A stretch of 64,000 nt of DNA from JBMOOG01 sp049324535 (GCA_049324535.1 JBMOOG010000011.1:59542-123541); one strand, 5' to 3'; positions 35,754 to 46,526 are shown, numbered from the stretch's first letter. Made by a program: numbers and translations. The notes: a model not told the origin generated them from the sequence alone.

Positions 35754-37063
35754 TCCGCGTCCTCCTTTCCGCAATCGTCGCCCTGCTGCTTGCCGCGCCC
35801 CTGCGCGCCGAGATCGCCATCCAGGAGGTGACGTCGCCGGGCGGCATCAAGGCCTGGCTGGTCGAGGAGCACTCGATCCCCTTCACCGCGCTGGAGATCC
35901 GCTTCAAGGGCGGGACCGCGCTGGATGCGCCGGGCAAGAGGGGCGCGGTCAAGCTGATGGCGGCCACACTCGAGGAAGGCGCCGGCGATCTGGATTCGCA
36001 GGGCTTTGCCGCCGCGCGCGACGACCTGGCCGCCGGGATCCGCTTCGACGCCGGGGACGATGCGGTGTCGGTCTCGGCCAAGTTCCTGACCGAGAACCGG
36101 GATCGGGCCGTGGACCTGCTGCGCATGGCGCTGATCGAGCCGCGGTTCGACCCGGCGGCGCTTGACCGGGTGCGCGGGCAGATGATCTCGATCGTCGAGT
36201 CGAACGCCAAGGACCCGCAGGAGATCGCCGCAGCCACCTTCCGCAGGCTCGCCTACGGCGACCACCCCTACGCCACCAGCGACGACGGCACGCGCGCGTC
36301 GCTCCAGGGGCTGACCCGTGACGACATTCTCGCCGCCAAGGCCGCGACCATGGCGCGCGACCGGCTCTTCGTCTCGGCGGTGGGCGACATCACCCCCGAG
36401 GACCTCGGCCGGCTTCTCGACCGCCTGCTGGGCGATCTGCCGGCCACCGGCGCCCCGATGCCGCCGCCTGCGCGCGTCGATCTTGCGGGCGGCGTCACTG
36501 TCGTCGATTTCGCCTCGCCGCAGTCGATGGTGGTCTTCGGCCAGCCCGGGCTTCGGTTCGACGATCCCGACTTCTTCGCGGCCTATGTCCTCAACCACAT
36601 CCTGGGAGGCGGCGGGTTCGAGTCGCGGCTCATGAACGAGGTCCGCGAGAAGCGCGGCCTCACCTACGGCATCGCCAGCTATCTGGTGAACCGCGATCTG
36701 GCCGACACCTGGCAGGGGTCCTTCGCCTCGGCCAACGAGAAGGTGGCCGAGGCGGTGCAGGTCACGCGTGACGAATGGGCGCGGATGGCGGCGGGCGGCG
36801 TCACCGACGCGGAACTGGCCGAGGCCAAGACCTATCTGACCGGCTCCTATCCCCTGCGCTTCGACGGCAACGGGCCGATCGCCGACATTCTCGTGGGAAT
36901 GCAGCTCGACGGACGGCCGATGGATTACGTGCAGAAGCGCAACGGCTACATCGAGGCGGTGACGAAGGCGGACATCGCCCGCGTGGCGCGGCGCCTGATG
37001 ACGCCCGAGGGCCTGCGATTCGTGGTAGTCGGACAGCCCGCCGGCCTGTCGGCCACCAACTGA
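35750..37063 (+). CDS. M16-family peptidase homologue, non-catalytic partner
   Basis: A 437-residue M16-fold protein with signal peptide MIRVLLSAIVALLLAAPLRA. At the place of HxxEH it reads AVKLMAATLEEGAGDL, lacking both histidines, so it cannot bind zinc there. The C-terminal half is well preserved (LNHILGGGGFESRLMNEVREKRGLTYG, split here as LNHILGGGGFES and RLMNEVREKRGLTYG), including the glycine-rich substrate loop. It starts within the stop of the catalytic gene (ATGA), in line with a two-subunit enzyme. Confidence 0.9.
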   Translation: MIRVLLSAIVALLLAAPLRAEIAIQEVTSPGGIKAWLVEEHSIPFTALEIRFKGGTALDAPGKRGAVKLMAATLEEGAGDLDSQGFAAARDDLAAGIRFDAGDDAVSVSAKFLTENRDRAVDLLRMALIEPRFDPAALDRVRGQMISIVESNAKDPQEIAAATFRRLAYGDHPYATSDDGTRASLQGLTRDDILAAKAATMARDRLFVSAVGDITPEDLGRLLDRLLGDLPATGAPMPPPARVDLAGGVTVVDFASPQSMVVFGQPGLRFDDPDFFAAYVLNHILGGGGFESRLMNEVREKRGLTYGIASYLVNRDLADTWQGSFASANEKVAEAVQVTRDEWARMAAGGVTDAELAEAKTYLTGSYPLRFDGNGPIADILVGMQLDGRPMDYVQKRNGYIEAVTKADIARVARRLMTPEGLRFVVVGQPAGLSATN

Positions 37064-37106
37064 CGGCTGCTGGCCGAATCTGGCGACACATGCTAAGGCT
37101 GGTGGA

Positions 37107-38942
37107 ATGAACGCCGCCGCCCCCAAGATACGGACAAGCCCCCCGGTCATCCGGCAACTGGATGAGGCCACGATCAACCGCATCGCCGCAGGCGAGGTGG
37201 TCGAACGCCCGGCCTCGGCGGTGAAGGAGCTGGTCGAGAACGCGCTCGACGCCGGCGCGCGCCGCGTGCAGGTGGCCATCGCCGACGGCGGCAAGACCCT
37301 GATCCGCGTGACCGACGACGGCTGCGGCATGGCGCCCGCCGACCTGCCGCTGGCGCTGTCGCGCCACGCCACGTCCAAGACCGACGGGGCCGACCTTCTC
37401 GACATCCGCAGTTTCGGCTTCCGGGGCGAGGCTCTGCCCAGCCTCGCCGCGGTCGGGCGGCTGACGCTGACCTCGCGCGCGGCCGGGCAGGAGGGCGCGC
37501 AGGTTTCGGTCGAGGGCGGCCGCGAGGGTCCGGTGCGTCCCGCGGCGCTCAACCGCGGCACGGTGGCCGAGCTGCGCGATCTCTTCTTTGCCACGCCCGC
37601 CCGGCTCAAGTTCCTGCGCAGCGACCGTGCCGAGACCCAGGCGATCACCGACGTCATCCGCCGTCTGGCCATGGCCGAGCCGCTTGTGAGCTTTGCCCTG
37701 ACCGATGTCTCGGGGGGTGAGGAGCGCACGCTTCTGCGCGCCGATGCCGAACAGGGCGAGTTCTTCGACGCGCTGTCGCGTCGGCTGGCCACGATCCTCG
37801 GCCGCGGGTTCTCGGAGAATGCCTTTGCCGTCGAGGCGGAACGCGACGGCCTCCGGCTGACCGGCTACGCGGCGCTGCCCACCTATTCGCGGGGCGCCGC
37901 GGTCGAACAGTTCCTCTTCGTGAACGGCCGCCCGGTGCGCGACCGACTGCTGCTCGGGGCGCTTAGGGCCGCCTACATGGACGTGCTGCCCCGTGACCGG
38001 CATCCGGCCGCGGCGCTCTACCTGTCCTGCGATCCGCACGAGGTCGATGTGAACGTGCATCCGGCCAAGGCCGAGGTGCGGTTCCGCGATCCGGCGCTTG
38101 CGCGGGGGCTGATCGTGACCGCGCTGCGCCATGGGCTGATGCAGGCGGGCGGGCGGTCGTCCTCGACCGTGGCCGAGGCGACGCTGGGCGCGATGCGGAC
38201 CGGTCCCGCGCCCGCGCCGCGGCATTATCAGGCCTCCTTCGGTCCTTCCCCCGCGGCGGTCGGAAGGGCGTTCGCCGCGCAGGCTCCGGGCCTGTCGGAC
38301 GGGGCGGTCGACTTTGCCCCGGCCATGCGCGCCGACCCCGTGCCCGAGACCGGCGCCGAGTCCCATCCTCTGGGTGCCGCCCGCGCCCAGGTGCACGACA
38401 CCTACATCATCTCCCAGACCGCCGAGGGCATCGTCATCGTCGATCAGCACGCCGCGCATGAACGGCTGGTCTACGAACGGCTCAAGGCCCAGGCCGATGG
38501 CGCGGGCATTGCCGCACAGACCCTGCTGATCCCCGAGATCGTGGACCTGCCCGCCGCCGATGCCGCGCTTCTGGTCGAGCGCGCCGGCGACCTCGCGGCG
38601 CTCGGGCTCGACATCGAGCCGTTCGGCGGCGGCGCGGTCGCGGTGCGGGCGACGCCCGCGATCCTCGGCCGGGTCGAGGCCGGCGCCCTTCTGCGCGACA
38701 TCCTCGACGAGCTGCGCGAGGCGGGCGACAGCACCGCCCTGCGCGCGCGGATCAACGCCATCCTCAGCCGAATGTCCTGCCACGGGTCGGTCCGGGCCGG
38801 GCGCGCGCTGCGTCCCGACGAGATGAACGCGCTGCTGCGCGCGATGGAGGCGACGCCGCTCTCGGGCCAGTGCAACCACGGCCGCCCGACCTACGTGACC
38901 TTGCGGCTGGCCGACATCGAGCGGCTGTTCGGGCGGACATGA
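37107..38942 (+). CDS. mutL: DNA mismatch repair protein MutL
   Basis: A 611-residue MutL. The N-terminal GHKL ATPase carries IAAGEVVERPASAVKELVEN (catalytic Glu in KELVEN), DDGCGM and RGEALPSLAAVG. The FVNGRPVRD and VDVNVHPAKAEVRF segments lie near 270-320. After a linker comes the dimerisation domain with DQHAAHERLVYERL (~450) and a CHGSVRAGRAL and GQCNHGRPT ending. These last two motifs resemble those of MutLs with endonuclease activity; I did not find a clear DQHA-x2-E-x4-E break, since DQHAAHERLVYE fits it. The rmuC start overlaps its stop by 4 bp. Confidence 0.96.
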   Translation: MNAAAPKIRTSPPVIRQLDEATINRIAAGEVVERPASAVKELVENALDAGARRVQVAIADGGKTLIRVTDDGCGMAPADLPLALSRHATSKTDGADLLDIRSFGFRGEALPSLAAVGRLTLTSRAAGQEGAQVSVEGGREGPVRPAALNRGTVAELRDLFFATPARLKFLRSDRAETQAITDVIRRLAMAEPLVSFALTDVSGGEERTLLRADAEQGEFFDALSRRLATILGRGFSENAFAVEAERDGLRLTGYAALPTYSRGAAVEQFLFVNGRPVRDRLLLGALRAAYMDVLPRDRHPAAALYLSCDPHEVDVNVHPAKAEVRFRDPALARGLIVTALRHGLMQAGGRSSSTVAEATLGAMRTGPAPAPRHYQASFGPSPAAVGRAFAAQAPGLSDGAVDFAPAMRADPVPETGAESHPLGAARAQVHDTYIISQTAEGIVIVDQHAAHERLVYERLKAQADGAGIAAQTLLIPEIVDLPAADAALLVERAGDLAALGLDIEPFGGGAVAVRATPAILGRVEAGALLRDILDELREAGDSTALRARINAILSRMSCHGSVRAGRALRPDEMNALLRAMEATPLSGQCNHGRPTYVTLRLADIERLFGRT

Positions 38943-40114
38943 TCCAGTTCCGCGGCCAGGTCTATGCGCTGGACGACCCCCGGGTTCTGGCCGTCCTCGG
39001 CGGGGGCGCGGTCCTGCTCCTGCTGGTCGTCCTTCTGGTCCTGACCCTGCGCTCGGCCGGCCGGGCGGCGCGCCTGTCCGAGCCGATGCTGATGCAGATG
39101 GGGGCCCTGGGCCAGAGGGTGCAGCAGCTGTCGGACGGCCAGCAGCAGCTTGCGGGCGGGCTTCACCACGTGTCCGAGGCGCAGGCGGCGGCCCAGGCGC
39201 AGATGCTGCAGCTGATGGAGCGCCGGCTGGCCGAGGTGTCGCGCGGCATGACCGAAAGCCTGCACGGCACCGCCACGCGCACCGCCCGCAGCCTCGGCGA
39301 CCTGCAGCAGCGGCTTGAAGCCATCGATCGGGCGCAGGCCAACATCGAAAAGCTGTCCGGCAATGTGCTGGGGCTTCAGGACATCCTGTCCAACAAGCAG
39401 ACCCGCGGCGCCTTCGGCGAGATCCAGTTGCACGACATCGTGCAGAAGGCGCTACCCTCGGACGCCTTCACCATGCAGGCGACGCTGTCGAACGGCCGGC
39501 GGGCCGATTGCCTGATCCGTCTGCCCAACCCCCCCGGTCCGATCGTCATCGACTCGAAGTTCCCGCTCGAGGCCTACGAGGCCCTGCGCCGGGCCGCGAA
39601 CCAGTCCGAGCTGATCGAGGCCCAGCGCATGATGCGCATCGCCGTGCGCGCCCACATCAAGGCGATCGCCGAACGCTACATCCTCGAAGGCGAGACCGCC
39701 GACGGTGCGCTCATGTTCCTGCCCTCCGAGGCCGTCTATGCGGAGCTCCACGCCAATTTCCCCGAACTGGTGCGCGAAGGCTTTGCCGCGCGGGTCTGGA
39801 TCGTGTCGCCCACCACCTGCATGGCCACGCTGAACACCATGCGCGCGGTTCTCAAGGATGCCCGCATGCGAGAGCAGGCCGGGGCGATCCGCAAGGAGCT
39901 CGCCGCGCTCTACGCCGACGTGGACCGGCTCGGGACGCGCGTGGAGAGTCTCGACCGGCACTTCGGCCAGGCCGCGAAGGACATCGAGGACATCAGGATC
40001 TCGGCCGACAAGGCCGGCCGGCGCGCGCGTCGGCTCGACAACTTCGACTTCGAGGAGCTGGCGCCCGACGCGGGGTCCGGCAACGCGGTCCCGCTGGGCA
40101 AGCCGCAGGTCTAG
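38939..40114 (+). CDS. rmuC: DNA recombination protein RmuC
   Basis: A 391-residue protein: an N-terminal membrane helix (VLLLLVVLLVLTL, ~25-38), a coiled coil (~45-150) and the RmuC nuclease-like core. Motifs are NKQTRGAFGEIQLHDIV (~158), PIVIDSKFPLEAYEA (~200) and AVYAELHANFPEL (~265). RmuC limits inversions at short repeats in E. coli. ATGA overlap with mutL places two genome-stability genes under one translation unit. It converges with the SDR gene, overlapping by 4 bp. Confidence 0.93.
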   Translation: MIQFRGQVYALDDPRVLAVLGGGAVLLLLVVLLVLTLRSAGRAARLSEPMLMQMGALGQRVQQLSDGQQQLAGGLHHVSEAQAAAQAQMLQLMERRLAEVSRGMTESLHGTATRTARSLGDLQQRLEAIDRAQANIEKLSGNVLGLQDILSNKQTRGAFGEIQLHDIVQKALPSDAFTMQATLSNGRRADCLIRLPNPPGPIVIDSKFPLEAYEALRRAANQSELIEAQRMMRIAVRAHIKAIAERYILEGETADGALMFLPSEAVYAELHANFPELVREGFAARVWIVSPTTCMATLNTMRAVLKDARMREQAGAIRKELAALYADVDRLGTRVESLDRHFGQAAKDIEDIRISADKAGRRARRLDNFDFEELAPDAGSGNAVPLGKPQV

Positions 40115-41118
40115 ACCAGCCCGCGCGCGACCAGCTCGCGGCCCGCGGCGATCAGGGCCGCGTCGGGCGGGATGAAGTCTATCCCCAGAAGCCGCCGCGC
40201 CTTTTCCGCCGACACCTGTTCCATGTGGCCGACCGCGGGCAGCGAGGCCCGGATCTCGGCGTCGAAAAGCGCCAGTATCCGCAACAGCGCCTTGGGCGCG
40301 GTGCGGGTCGGAATCCGGCGATCGGGCCACTCCGCCTTCAGGATCCGCCCCCAGTCCGGCAGCCAGAGCGAACCCGACGAAGCGATGATGCGCTGCCCCT
40401 CGGCCTCGGGCCGGTCCAGCGCGCGCACATGCGCCAGCGCCACGTCGCGCACGTCGACGACCGGAAAGCCGATCCTCGGCAGCATCGGATCACGGCCGCG
40501 CAGAAGACGGCGCACCAGGCCGATGGAACTGCCGAAATGGGCATCAAGCGGCGGTCCGAGGATGAAGGAGGGATTGATGGTGGTCAGCCACAGCCCCTCG
40601 CGCCCGGCGATCGCCCAGGCCTCGCGCTCGGCCATGACCTTGGACCGGGCATAGGGCTGCGCGGGGGGCCCGTCCGAATCGGCCCAGTCGTCCTCGGTGT
40701 GGATGCGGCCGTCGCGCGAGCCCGACAGGATCGCGACGGTCGAGGAGGTCAGCACCACCCGATCGACGCCGGCGGCCCTGGCGGCCGTCAGCGCCCGCCG
40801 CGTGCCGTCCACGGCCGGACGGATCAGCGTGTCGGGATCCTTCGGCTGCGCGATCGGAAACGGCGAGGCGGTGTGCACCAGCGCGTCGCAACCGCCCAGC
40901 GCCTCGATCCAGCCGGCATCGCGCGTCAGATCAAGCGTCACGAAGGAAAGCCGGTCGATCGCGCCCGGCGGAAGCCGGGGTGTCAGCGCCTCGATCACCT
41001 CGCCCTGCCGCGCGGGGTTGCGCAGGCTTGCACGGACGCTGTGGCCCTCCTGCAAAAGCCGCAGGGCGATGTGCTTGGCCAGAAAGCCGGAGGCTCCGGT
41101 CAAGAGAACGTTGGCCAT
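40111..41118 (-). CDS. NAD(P)-dependent extended SDR (dihydroflavonol-reductase-like)
   Basis: A 335-residue epimerase/dehydratase-family protein. NAD(P) binding by TGASGFLAKHIALRLL (7-22), VVLTSSTVAIL (~125) and the YARSKVMAE active-site YxxxK (~160) are visible. It resembles dihydroflavonol/aldehyde reductases of the extended SDR class; the substrate is unknown. It lies 60 bp downstream of the acyl-CoA dehydrogenase gene on the same strand and may be co-transcribed with it. Confidence 0.85.
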   Translation of the reverse strand: MANVLLTGASGFLAKHIALRLLQEGHSVRASLRNPARQGEVIEALTPRLPPGAIDRLSFVTLDLTRDAGWIEALGGCDALVHTASPFPIAQPKDPDTLIRPAVDGTRRALTAARAAGVDRVVLTSSTVAILSGSRDGRIHTEDDWADSDGPPAQPYARSKVMAEREAWAIAGREGLWLTTINPSFILGPPLDAHFGSSIGLVRRLLRGRDPMLPRIGFPVVDVRDVALAHVRALDRPEAEGQRIIASSGSLWLPDWGRILKAEWPDRRIPTRTAPKALLRILALFDAEIRASLPAVGHMEQVSAEKARRLLGIDFIPPDAALIAAGRELVARGLV

Positions 41119-41178
41119 GGCGAGTACCCCGTGTCCGCGGCCCGTCGGCCGCCCGGCAAGGATAGCGCGAAACCCTCC

Positions 41179-42852
41179 TCAGTCCAGCAGCCGCCGGGCG
41201 ATTACCTGCGCCTGGATCTCGGCCGCGCCCTCGAAGATGTTGAGGATGCGCGCGTCGCAGAGGATGCGCGAGACCGGGTATTCCAGCGCAAAGCCGTTGC
41301 CGCCGTGGATCTGCAGCGCGTTGTCCGCCGTCGCCCAGGCCACCCTTGCGCCCAGCAGCTTCGCCATGCCGGCCTCGAGGTCGCAGCGCTGCCCGTGATC
41401 CTTTTCCCAGGCCGAGAAATAGGTGAGCTGCCGCGCGATCATGATCTCGACCGCCATCATGGCAAGCTTTCCGGCGACGCGCGGGAACGCGATCAGCGGC
41501 TTGCCGAACTGCCTGCGGTCCTCGGCGTAGCGCATCGCGACCTCAAGCGCCGACTGCGCCACGCCGATGGCCCGCGCCGCGGTCTGGATGCGGGCGCTCT
41601 CGAAGGTCTGCATGAGCTGCTTGAACCCCTGCCCGGTCACCCCGCCCAGAAGGTTTTCCCCCTTCACGCGGAACCCGTCGAAGCCCAGCTCGTATTCCTT
41701 CATCCCGCGATAGCCCAGAACCGGGATCTCGCCGCCGGTCATCCCCGGCGTCGGGAACGGGTCCGCGTCGGTGCCCGGGGTCTTCTCGGCCAGGAACATC
41801 GAAAGCCCGCGCCAGTCGGTCGTCTCGGGATCGGTCCGCGCCAGAAGCGTCATCACATGGGTGCGCGCGGCATGGGTGATCCAGGTCTTGTTGCCGGTGA
41901 TCTCCCAGTCGTCGCCCACCTGCACCGCCCGGGTCCGCAGCGACCCGAGATCCGATCCGGTGTTCGGCTCGGTGAAGACCGCGGTCGGCAGGATCTCTCC
42001 GCTTGCAAGCTTCGGCAGCCAGTGGGCCTTCTGGGCCTCGGTCCCGCCGCAGAGGATGAGTTCGGCCGCGATCTCGCTGCGCGTGCCCAGAGACCCCACG
42101 CCGATGTAGCCGCGCGACAGTTCCTCGCTGACCACCACCATCGAGGCCTTCGACAGCCCCAGACCGCCGTATTCCTCGGGGATGGTGAGCCCGAAGACGC
42201 CAAGCTCGGCCAGTTCTGCGATGATCTCCATCGGGATCAGCTCATCCTTCAGGTGCCACGTGTGCGCGTTCGGCGCCACCCGCTCGTCGGCGTAGCGGCG
42301 GAACTGGTCGCGGATCATCTCCAGCTCGTCGTCGAGCCCCGAGGCGCCGAAGGTCGCGCGCCCATGCGCGTCTTGCATCCGGCGCACCAGCTCGGCCCGC
42401 GCCTCGGGCGTGTTGCCCTGCGCGATCAGCCGCGCCGCCTCGGGCCCGGGCGTCCAGGCCAGGCCGAGGTCGGACAGGCGCGCCGTCTCGCCCTGGCTCA
42501 TCGGGATGCCGCCGGCGATCTGCGCGAGGTATTCGCCGAAGCCGATCTGGAGGATCAGCCGCTCCATCGGCCCGAACCGACCCTCGGCCGCCAGCCGGTC
42601 GGCCCAGGCCGAAAGCTGCGTCAGCGCCTGCGCATAGGTCGCCAGCCAGGCCAGCGCATGGGCCTCGAACTGCGCGTCCTCCAGGGCCGCGGCCGACACC
42701 TTGCCCTCGGCCACCACCGCGTCCCGCAGGGCCGCGCGGCCACCCTCGACCAGCCGCGCGATCTCGGGCAGCGCGGCCCGCGCCAGCTCCGCCGCATCGC
42801 TCAGCGCCGCCATGCCCGTGTCCGCCGGATCGAGTGCCCCGTCATGCGCCAT
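41179..42852 (-). CDS. mcd: Acyl-CoA dehydrogenase with N-terminal extension, probable (2S)-methylsuccinyl-CoA dehydrogenase
   Basis: A 557-residue flavoenzyme. The ~165-residue helical N-terminal extension (ALPEIARLVEGGRAALRDA; FGEYLAQIAGGIPMSQGE) ahead of a normal acyl-CoA dehydrogenase core is characteristic of methylsuccinyl-CoA dehydrogenase, which oxidises (2S)-methylsuccinyl-CoA to mesaconyl-CoA in the ethylmalonyl-CoA pathway. Core motifs are TIPEEYGGLGLS (~245), AVFTEPNTGSDLGSLRT (~295), GNKTWITHAAR and the late QIHGGNGFALEYPVSRILCD (~515). Electrons would pass to ETF, encoded 11 kb away. AAGGGGA precedes the ATG. The subfamily is assigned from architecture. Confidence 0.83.
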   Translation of the reverse strand: MAHDGALDPADTGMAALSDAAELARAALPEIARLVEGGRAALRDAVVAEGKVSAAALEDAQFEAHALAWLATYAQALTQLSAWADRLAAEGRFGPMERLILQIGFGEYLAQIAGGIPMSQGETARLSDLGLAWTPGPEAARLIAQGNTPEARAELVRRMQDAHGRATFGASGLDDELEMIRDQFRRYADERVAPNAHTWHLKDELIPMEIIAELAELGVFGLTIPEEYGGLGLSKASMVVVSEELSRGYIGVGSLGTRSEIAAELILCGGTEAQKAHWLPKLASGEILPTAVFTEPNTGSDLGSLRTRAVQVGDDWEITGNKTWITHAARTHVMTLLARTDPETTDWRGLSMFLAEKTPGTDADPFPTPGMTGGEIPVLGYRGMKEYELGFDGFRVKGENLLGGVTGQGFKQLMQTFESARIQTAARAIGVAQSALEVAMRYAEDRRQFGKPLIAFPRVAGKLAMMAVEIMIARQLTYFSAWEKDHGQRCDLEAGMAKLLGARVAWATADNALQIHGGNGFALEYPVSRILCDARILNIFEGAAEIQAQVIARRLLD

Positions 42853-43015
42853 GAGTCGTCCCCTTGTTCTGCGCCTGCACCATTAGCCTGTTTCGCAACC
42901 GCAGCGCAATATTCATTCGAAAGTGAGCCTGCACGCGTACGAAAGTGTCGCAGACGAATTGCGCTGCCGCCCGCCCGCCGGACGGGCTAAGTCTCTCGGA
43001 AACGGGAGGTCGTGC

Positions 43016-43771
43016 GTGTTCGGACTCGAGGTGTGGGAAGTCGGTCTCGCGGCGGGCATCACGCTCTTTGCGGGCTTCGTGAAGGGCGTGAGCGGTTTCG
43101 CCATGCCGCTGATCATGATGTCGGCCTTCGGCGCCTTCCTCGCGCCGCACGTCGCGCTTGCCATGCTGATCCTGCCGACCTTCAGCACGAACATCGCCCA
43201 GGCGCTGCGCGACGGCCCGGCCGAGGCCTGGCAGAGCGTCCGCAAATACCGCCTGCACATCGGCACGCTCCTCGTCTTCCTGCTGATCTCGTCGCAGTTC
43301 GTGGACCGGATACCGGCCGGGGTCCTCTATGGCCTTCTGGGGGTTCCGATCACGGCCTTCGCCCTCTGGCAGCTGGCCGGGCGCAGCCTGGCCATGCCGA
43401 TCCATCATCGCCGCCGCGCCGAGGCGGTGCTCGGGGCGATCGGGGGCCTCTACGGCGGCATCTCCGGCATCTGGGGGCCGCCGCTCATCGTCTATCTCGT
43501 GTCGATCGGCGCGGACAAGCGCGAGACGGTCCGAGTGCAGGGCGTGGTGTTCCTGATCGGCGCGGCCGTCCTGCTGATCGCCCATCTGCGGACCGGAATC
43601 CTCGACCGCCAGACCCTGCCGCTCTCGGCGCTGATGACCGTTCCGGCGGCGCTGGGCATGGGTATGGGGCAGCGGCTGCACGACCGGCTCGACGCCGCGC
43701 GGTTCCGGCGCTGGACGCTGGTCCTGCTGTGCCTGACCGGGCTCAATCTTCTGGCGCGCGCGCTCGCCTGA
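43016..43771 (+). CDS. TSUP/TauE-SafE-family membrane transporter
   Basis: A 251-residue membrane protein with about seven or eight helices. The two family repeats show as FAGFVKGVSGFAMPLIM (~17-33) and GGLYGGISGIWGPPLIVYLV (~145-165). TSUP proteins move sulfite, sulfonates or organosulfur anions; specificity is not evident. GTG is the start, with a strong GGGAGGT seven bases upstream. It shares a 163-bp divergent region with the methylsuccinyl-CoA dehydrogenase gene and ends at a GC-palindrome repeat. Confidence 0.85.
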   Translation: MFGLEVWEVGLAAGITLFAGFVKGVSGFAMPLIMMSAFGAFLAPHVALAMLILPTFSTNIAQALRDGPAEAWQSVRKYRLHIGTLLVFLLISSQFVDRIPAGVLYGLLGVPITAFALWQLAGRSLAMPIHHRRRAEAVLGAIGGLYGGISGIWGPPLIVYLVSIGADKRETVRVQGVVFLIGAAVLLIAHLRTGILDRQTLPLSALMTVPAALGMGMGQRLHDRLDAARFRRWTLVLLCLTGLNLLARALA

Positions 43772-43785
43772 TCTTCTCCTCGGCC

Positions 43786-43843
43786 AAATACCCCCGGGGG
43801 TGAACGACCCGGCACGGGTCGGAGGGGGCCGGCGGCCCCCTCC
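43786..43843. repeat. GC-palindrome intergenic repeat, copy C
   Basis: The core AAATACCCCCGGGGGT (43786-43801) is followed by GGAGGGGGCCG (43821-43831) and CGGCCCCCTCC (43833-43843), an almost uninterrupted 11+11 palindrome. It fills the gap between the convergent TSUP and pckA genes, so it probably also acts as a two-way terminator. Confidence 0.7.
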
Positions 43844-43850
43844 TGCGGTC

Positions 43851-45449
<1,599 letters not shown>

Positions 45450-45824
45450 CGTGGGGGCTCCGTTCGCCGCAGGCGGCTGTTTCAGGTTTCAAGGCGGCGC
45501 CGAAGTCTGAATCCGACGCTTCCGGCCACGGAGGCGGCCGTTGAGCGCCCCTATACCATGTGCCCAGAACATTGGAATAGCAGGGATTCTTGCCGTTAGC
45601 GCAATCAACCGCCGGTTAGCGCCACCATAGGCGCCAGGTCGCTTTCATTATCCCGAAATTGGGCAACATTCGGAGAGACTGCGGCAAATTGGTCAAAGTT
45701 TCGCTCTATTTGTGCAGTCTGATTCGTGCCGGTGGGCTTCCGCCCAGTTCGCAGTTGATTCCAATGGCCGGAGGAACCACACTCCGGCGCAAAATGAAAC
45801 AGAGCAGTAGCAAGGACGCACATC
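45450..45824. other. pckA-chvI divergent regulatory region (375 bp, no gene)
   Basis: No supported coding sequence. It is more A/T-rich than its surroundings, especially 45630-45720. It contains two operator-like sites (separate entry) and small inverted repeats near chvI: GCCGGA (45767-45772) with TCCGGC (45783-45788), and GGGC-TTCC-GCCC near 45734-45745. On the pckA strand a TATAGG hexamer near 45550 could be a -10 box, but I see no matching -35. Confidence 0.6.
45594..45627. promoter_or_regulatory. Two tandem LacI-type operator-like sites upstream of pckA
   Basis: CGTTAGCGCAATCA (45594-45607) and GGTTAGCGCCACCA (45614-45627) each match 11 of 14 positions of the palindrome TGTTAGCGCTAACA and start exactly 20 bp apart, so they lie on the same face of the helix. 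From memory, this kind of palindrome is bound by LacI-family central-carbon regulators of alphaproteobacteria (PckR in rhizobia, CceR in Rhodobacter), which act on pckA. No such regulator gene is in the window; the sites are candidates. Confidence 0.5.
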
Positions 45825-46526
45825 ATGTCCAGGATCGCATTGGTCGATGACGACAGGAACATCCTGACGTCTGTCTCGATGACCCTCGAGGCCGAGGGAT
45901 TCGAGGTCGAGACCTACAACGACGGGCAGTCGGCGCTCGATGCCTTCAACAAGCGCATGCCCGATATGGCCGTGCTGGATATCAAGATGCCGCGGATGGA
46001 CGGGATGGACCTGCTCCAGCGCCTCCGCCAGAAGACCACGATGCCGGTGATCTTCCTGACCTCGAAGGACGACGAGATCGACGAGGTTCTCGGCCTTCGC
46101 ATGGGCGCGGACGACTACGTCAAGAAGCCCTTCAGCCAGCGCCTTCTGGTCGAACGCATCCGGGCGCTCCTGCGCCGTCAGGAGGCGATCGCCTCGGGCG
46201 AAGTCGCGACGACCGAGGACACCAAGATCATGACCCGCGGATCGCTGACCATGGATCCGCTGCGCCATTCGGTGACGTGGAAGGGCCGCGACGTCGCCCT
46301 GACCGTGACCGAGTTCCTGCTTCTCCAGGCGCTCGCCCAGCGGCCGGGCTTCGTGAAAAGCCGCGACCAGCTCATGGACGTGGCCTACGACGATCAGGTC
46401 TATGTCGACGACCGCACCATCGACAGCCACATCAAGCGGCTGCGCAAGAAGATGCGGACCGTGGACGACGACTTCTCGGCCATCGAAACGTTGTACGGGA
46501 TCGGTTATCGCTACAACGAAGAATGA
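45825..46526 (+). CDS. chvI: Response regulator ChvI
   Basis: A 233-residue OmpR-family regulator. The receiver domain has Asp8-Asp10, the phospho-acceptor Asp52 (VLDIKMPRMDG), Thr79 and Lys101 (YVKKPFS). The winged-helix DNA-binding domain (~140-230) ends with YDDQVYVDDRTIDSHIKRLRK and IETLYGIGYRYNEE. Orthologues of the ChvG-ChvI system respond to acidity or cell-envelope stress. It starts the run chvI-chvG-hprK-rapZ-EIIA-HPr, with every junction overlapping or within 6 bp. Confidence 0.95.
   Translation: MSRIALVDDDRNILTSVSMTLEAEGFEVETYNDGQSALDAFNKRMPDMAVLDIKMPRMDGMDLLQRLRQKTTMPVIFLTSKDDEIDEVLGLRMGADDYVKKPFSQRLLVERIRALLRRQEAIASGEVATTEDTKIMTRGSLTMDPLRHSVTWKGRDVALTVTEFLLLQALAQRPGFVKSRDQLMDVAYDDQVYVDDRTIDSHIKRLRKKMRTVDDDFSAIETLYGIGYRYNEE

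Noticed and set aside
45545..45580. A pckA promoter using TATAGG as -10 on the minus strand
   Set aside because: No credible -35 box lies 16-18 bp upstream, so it was not called.
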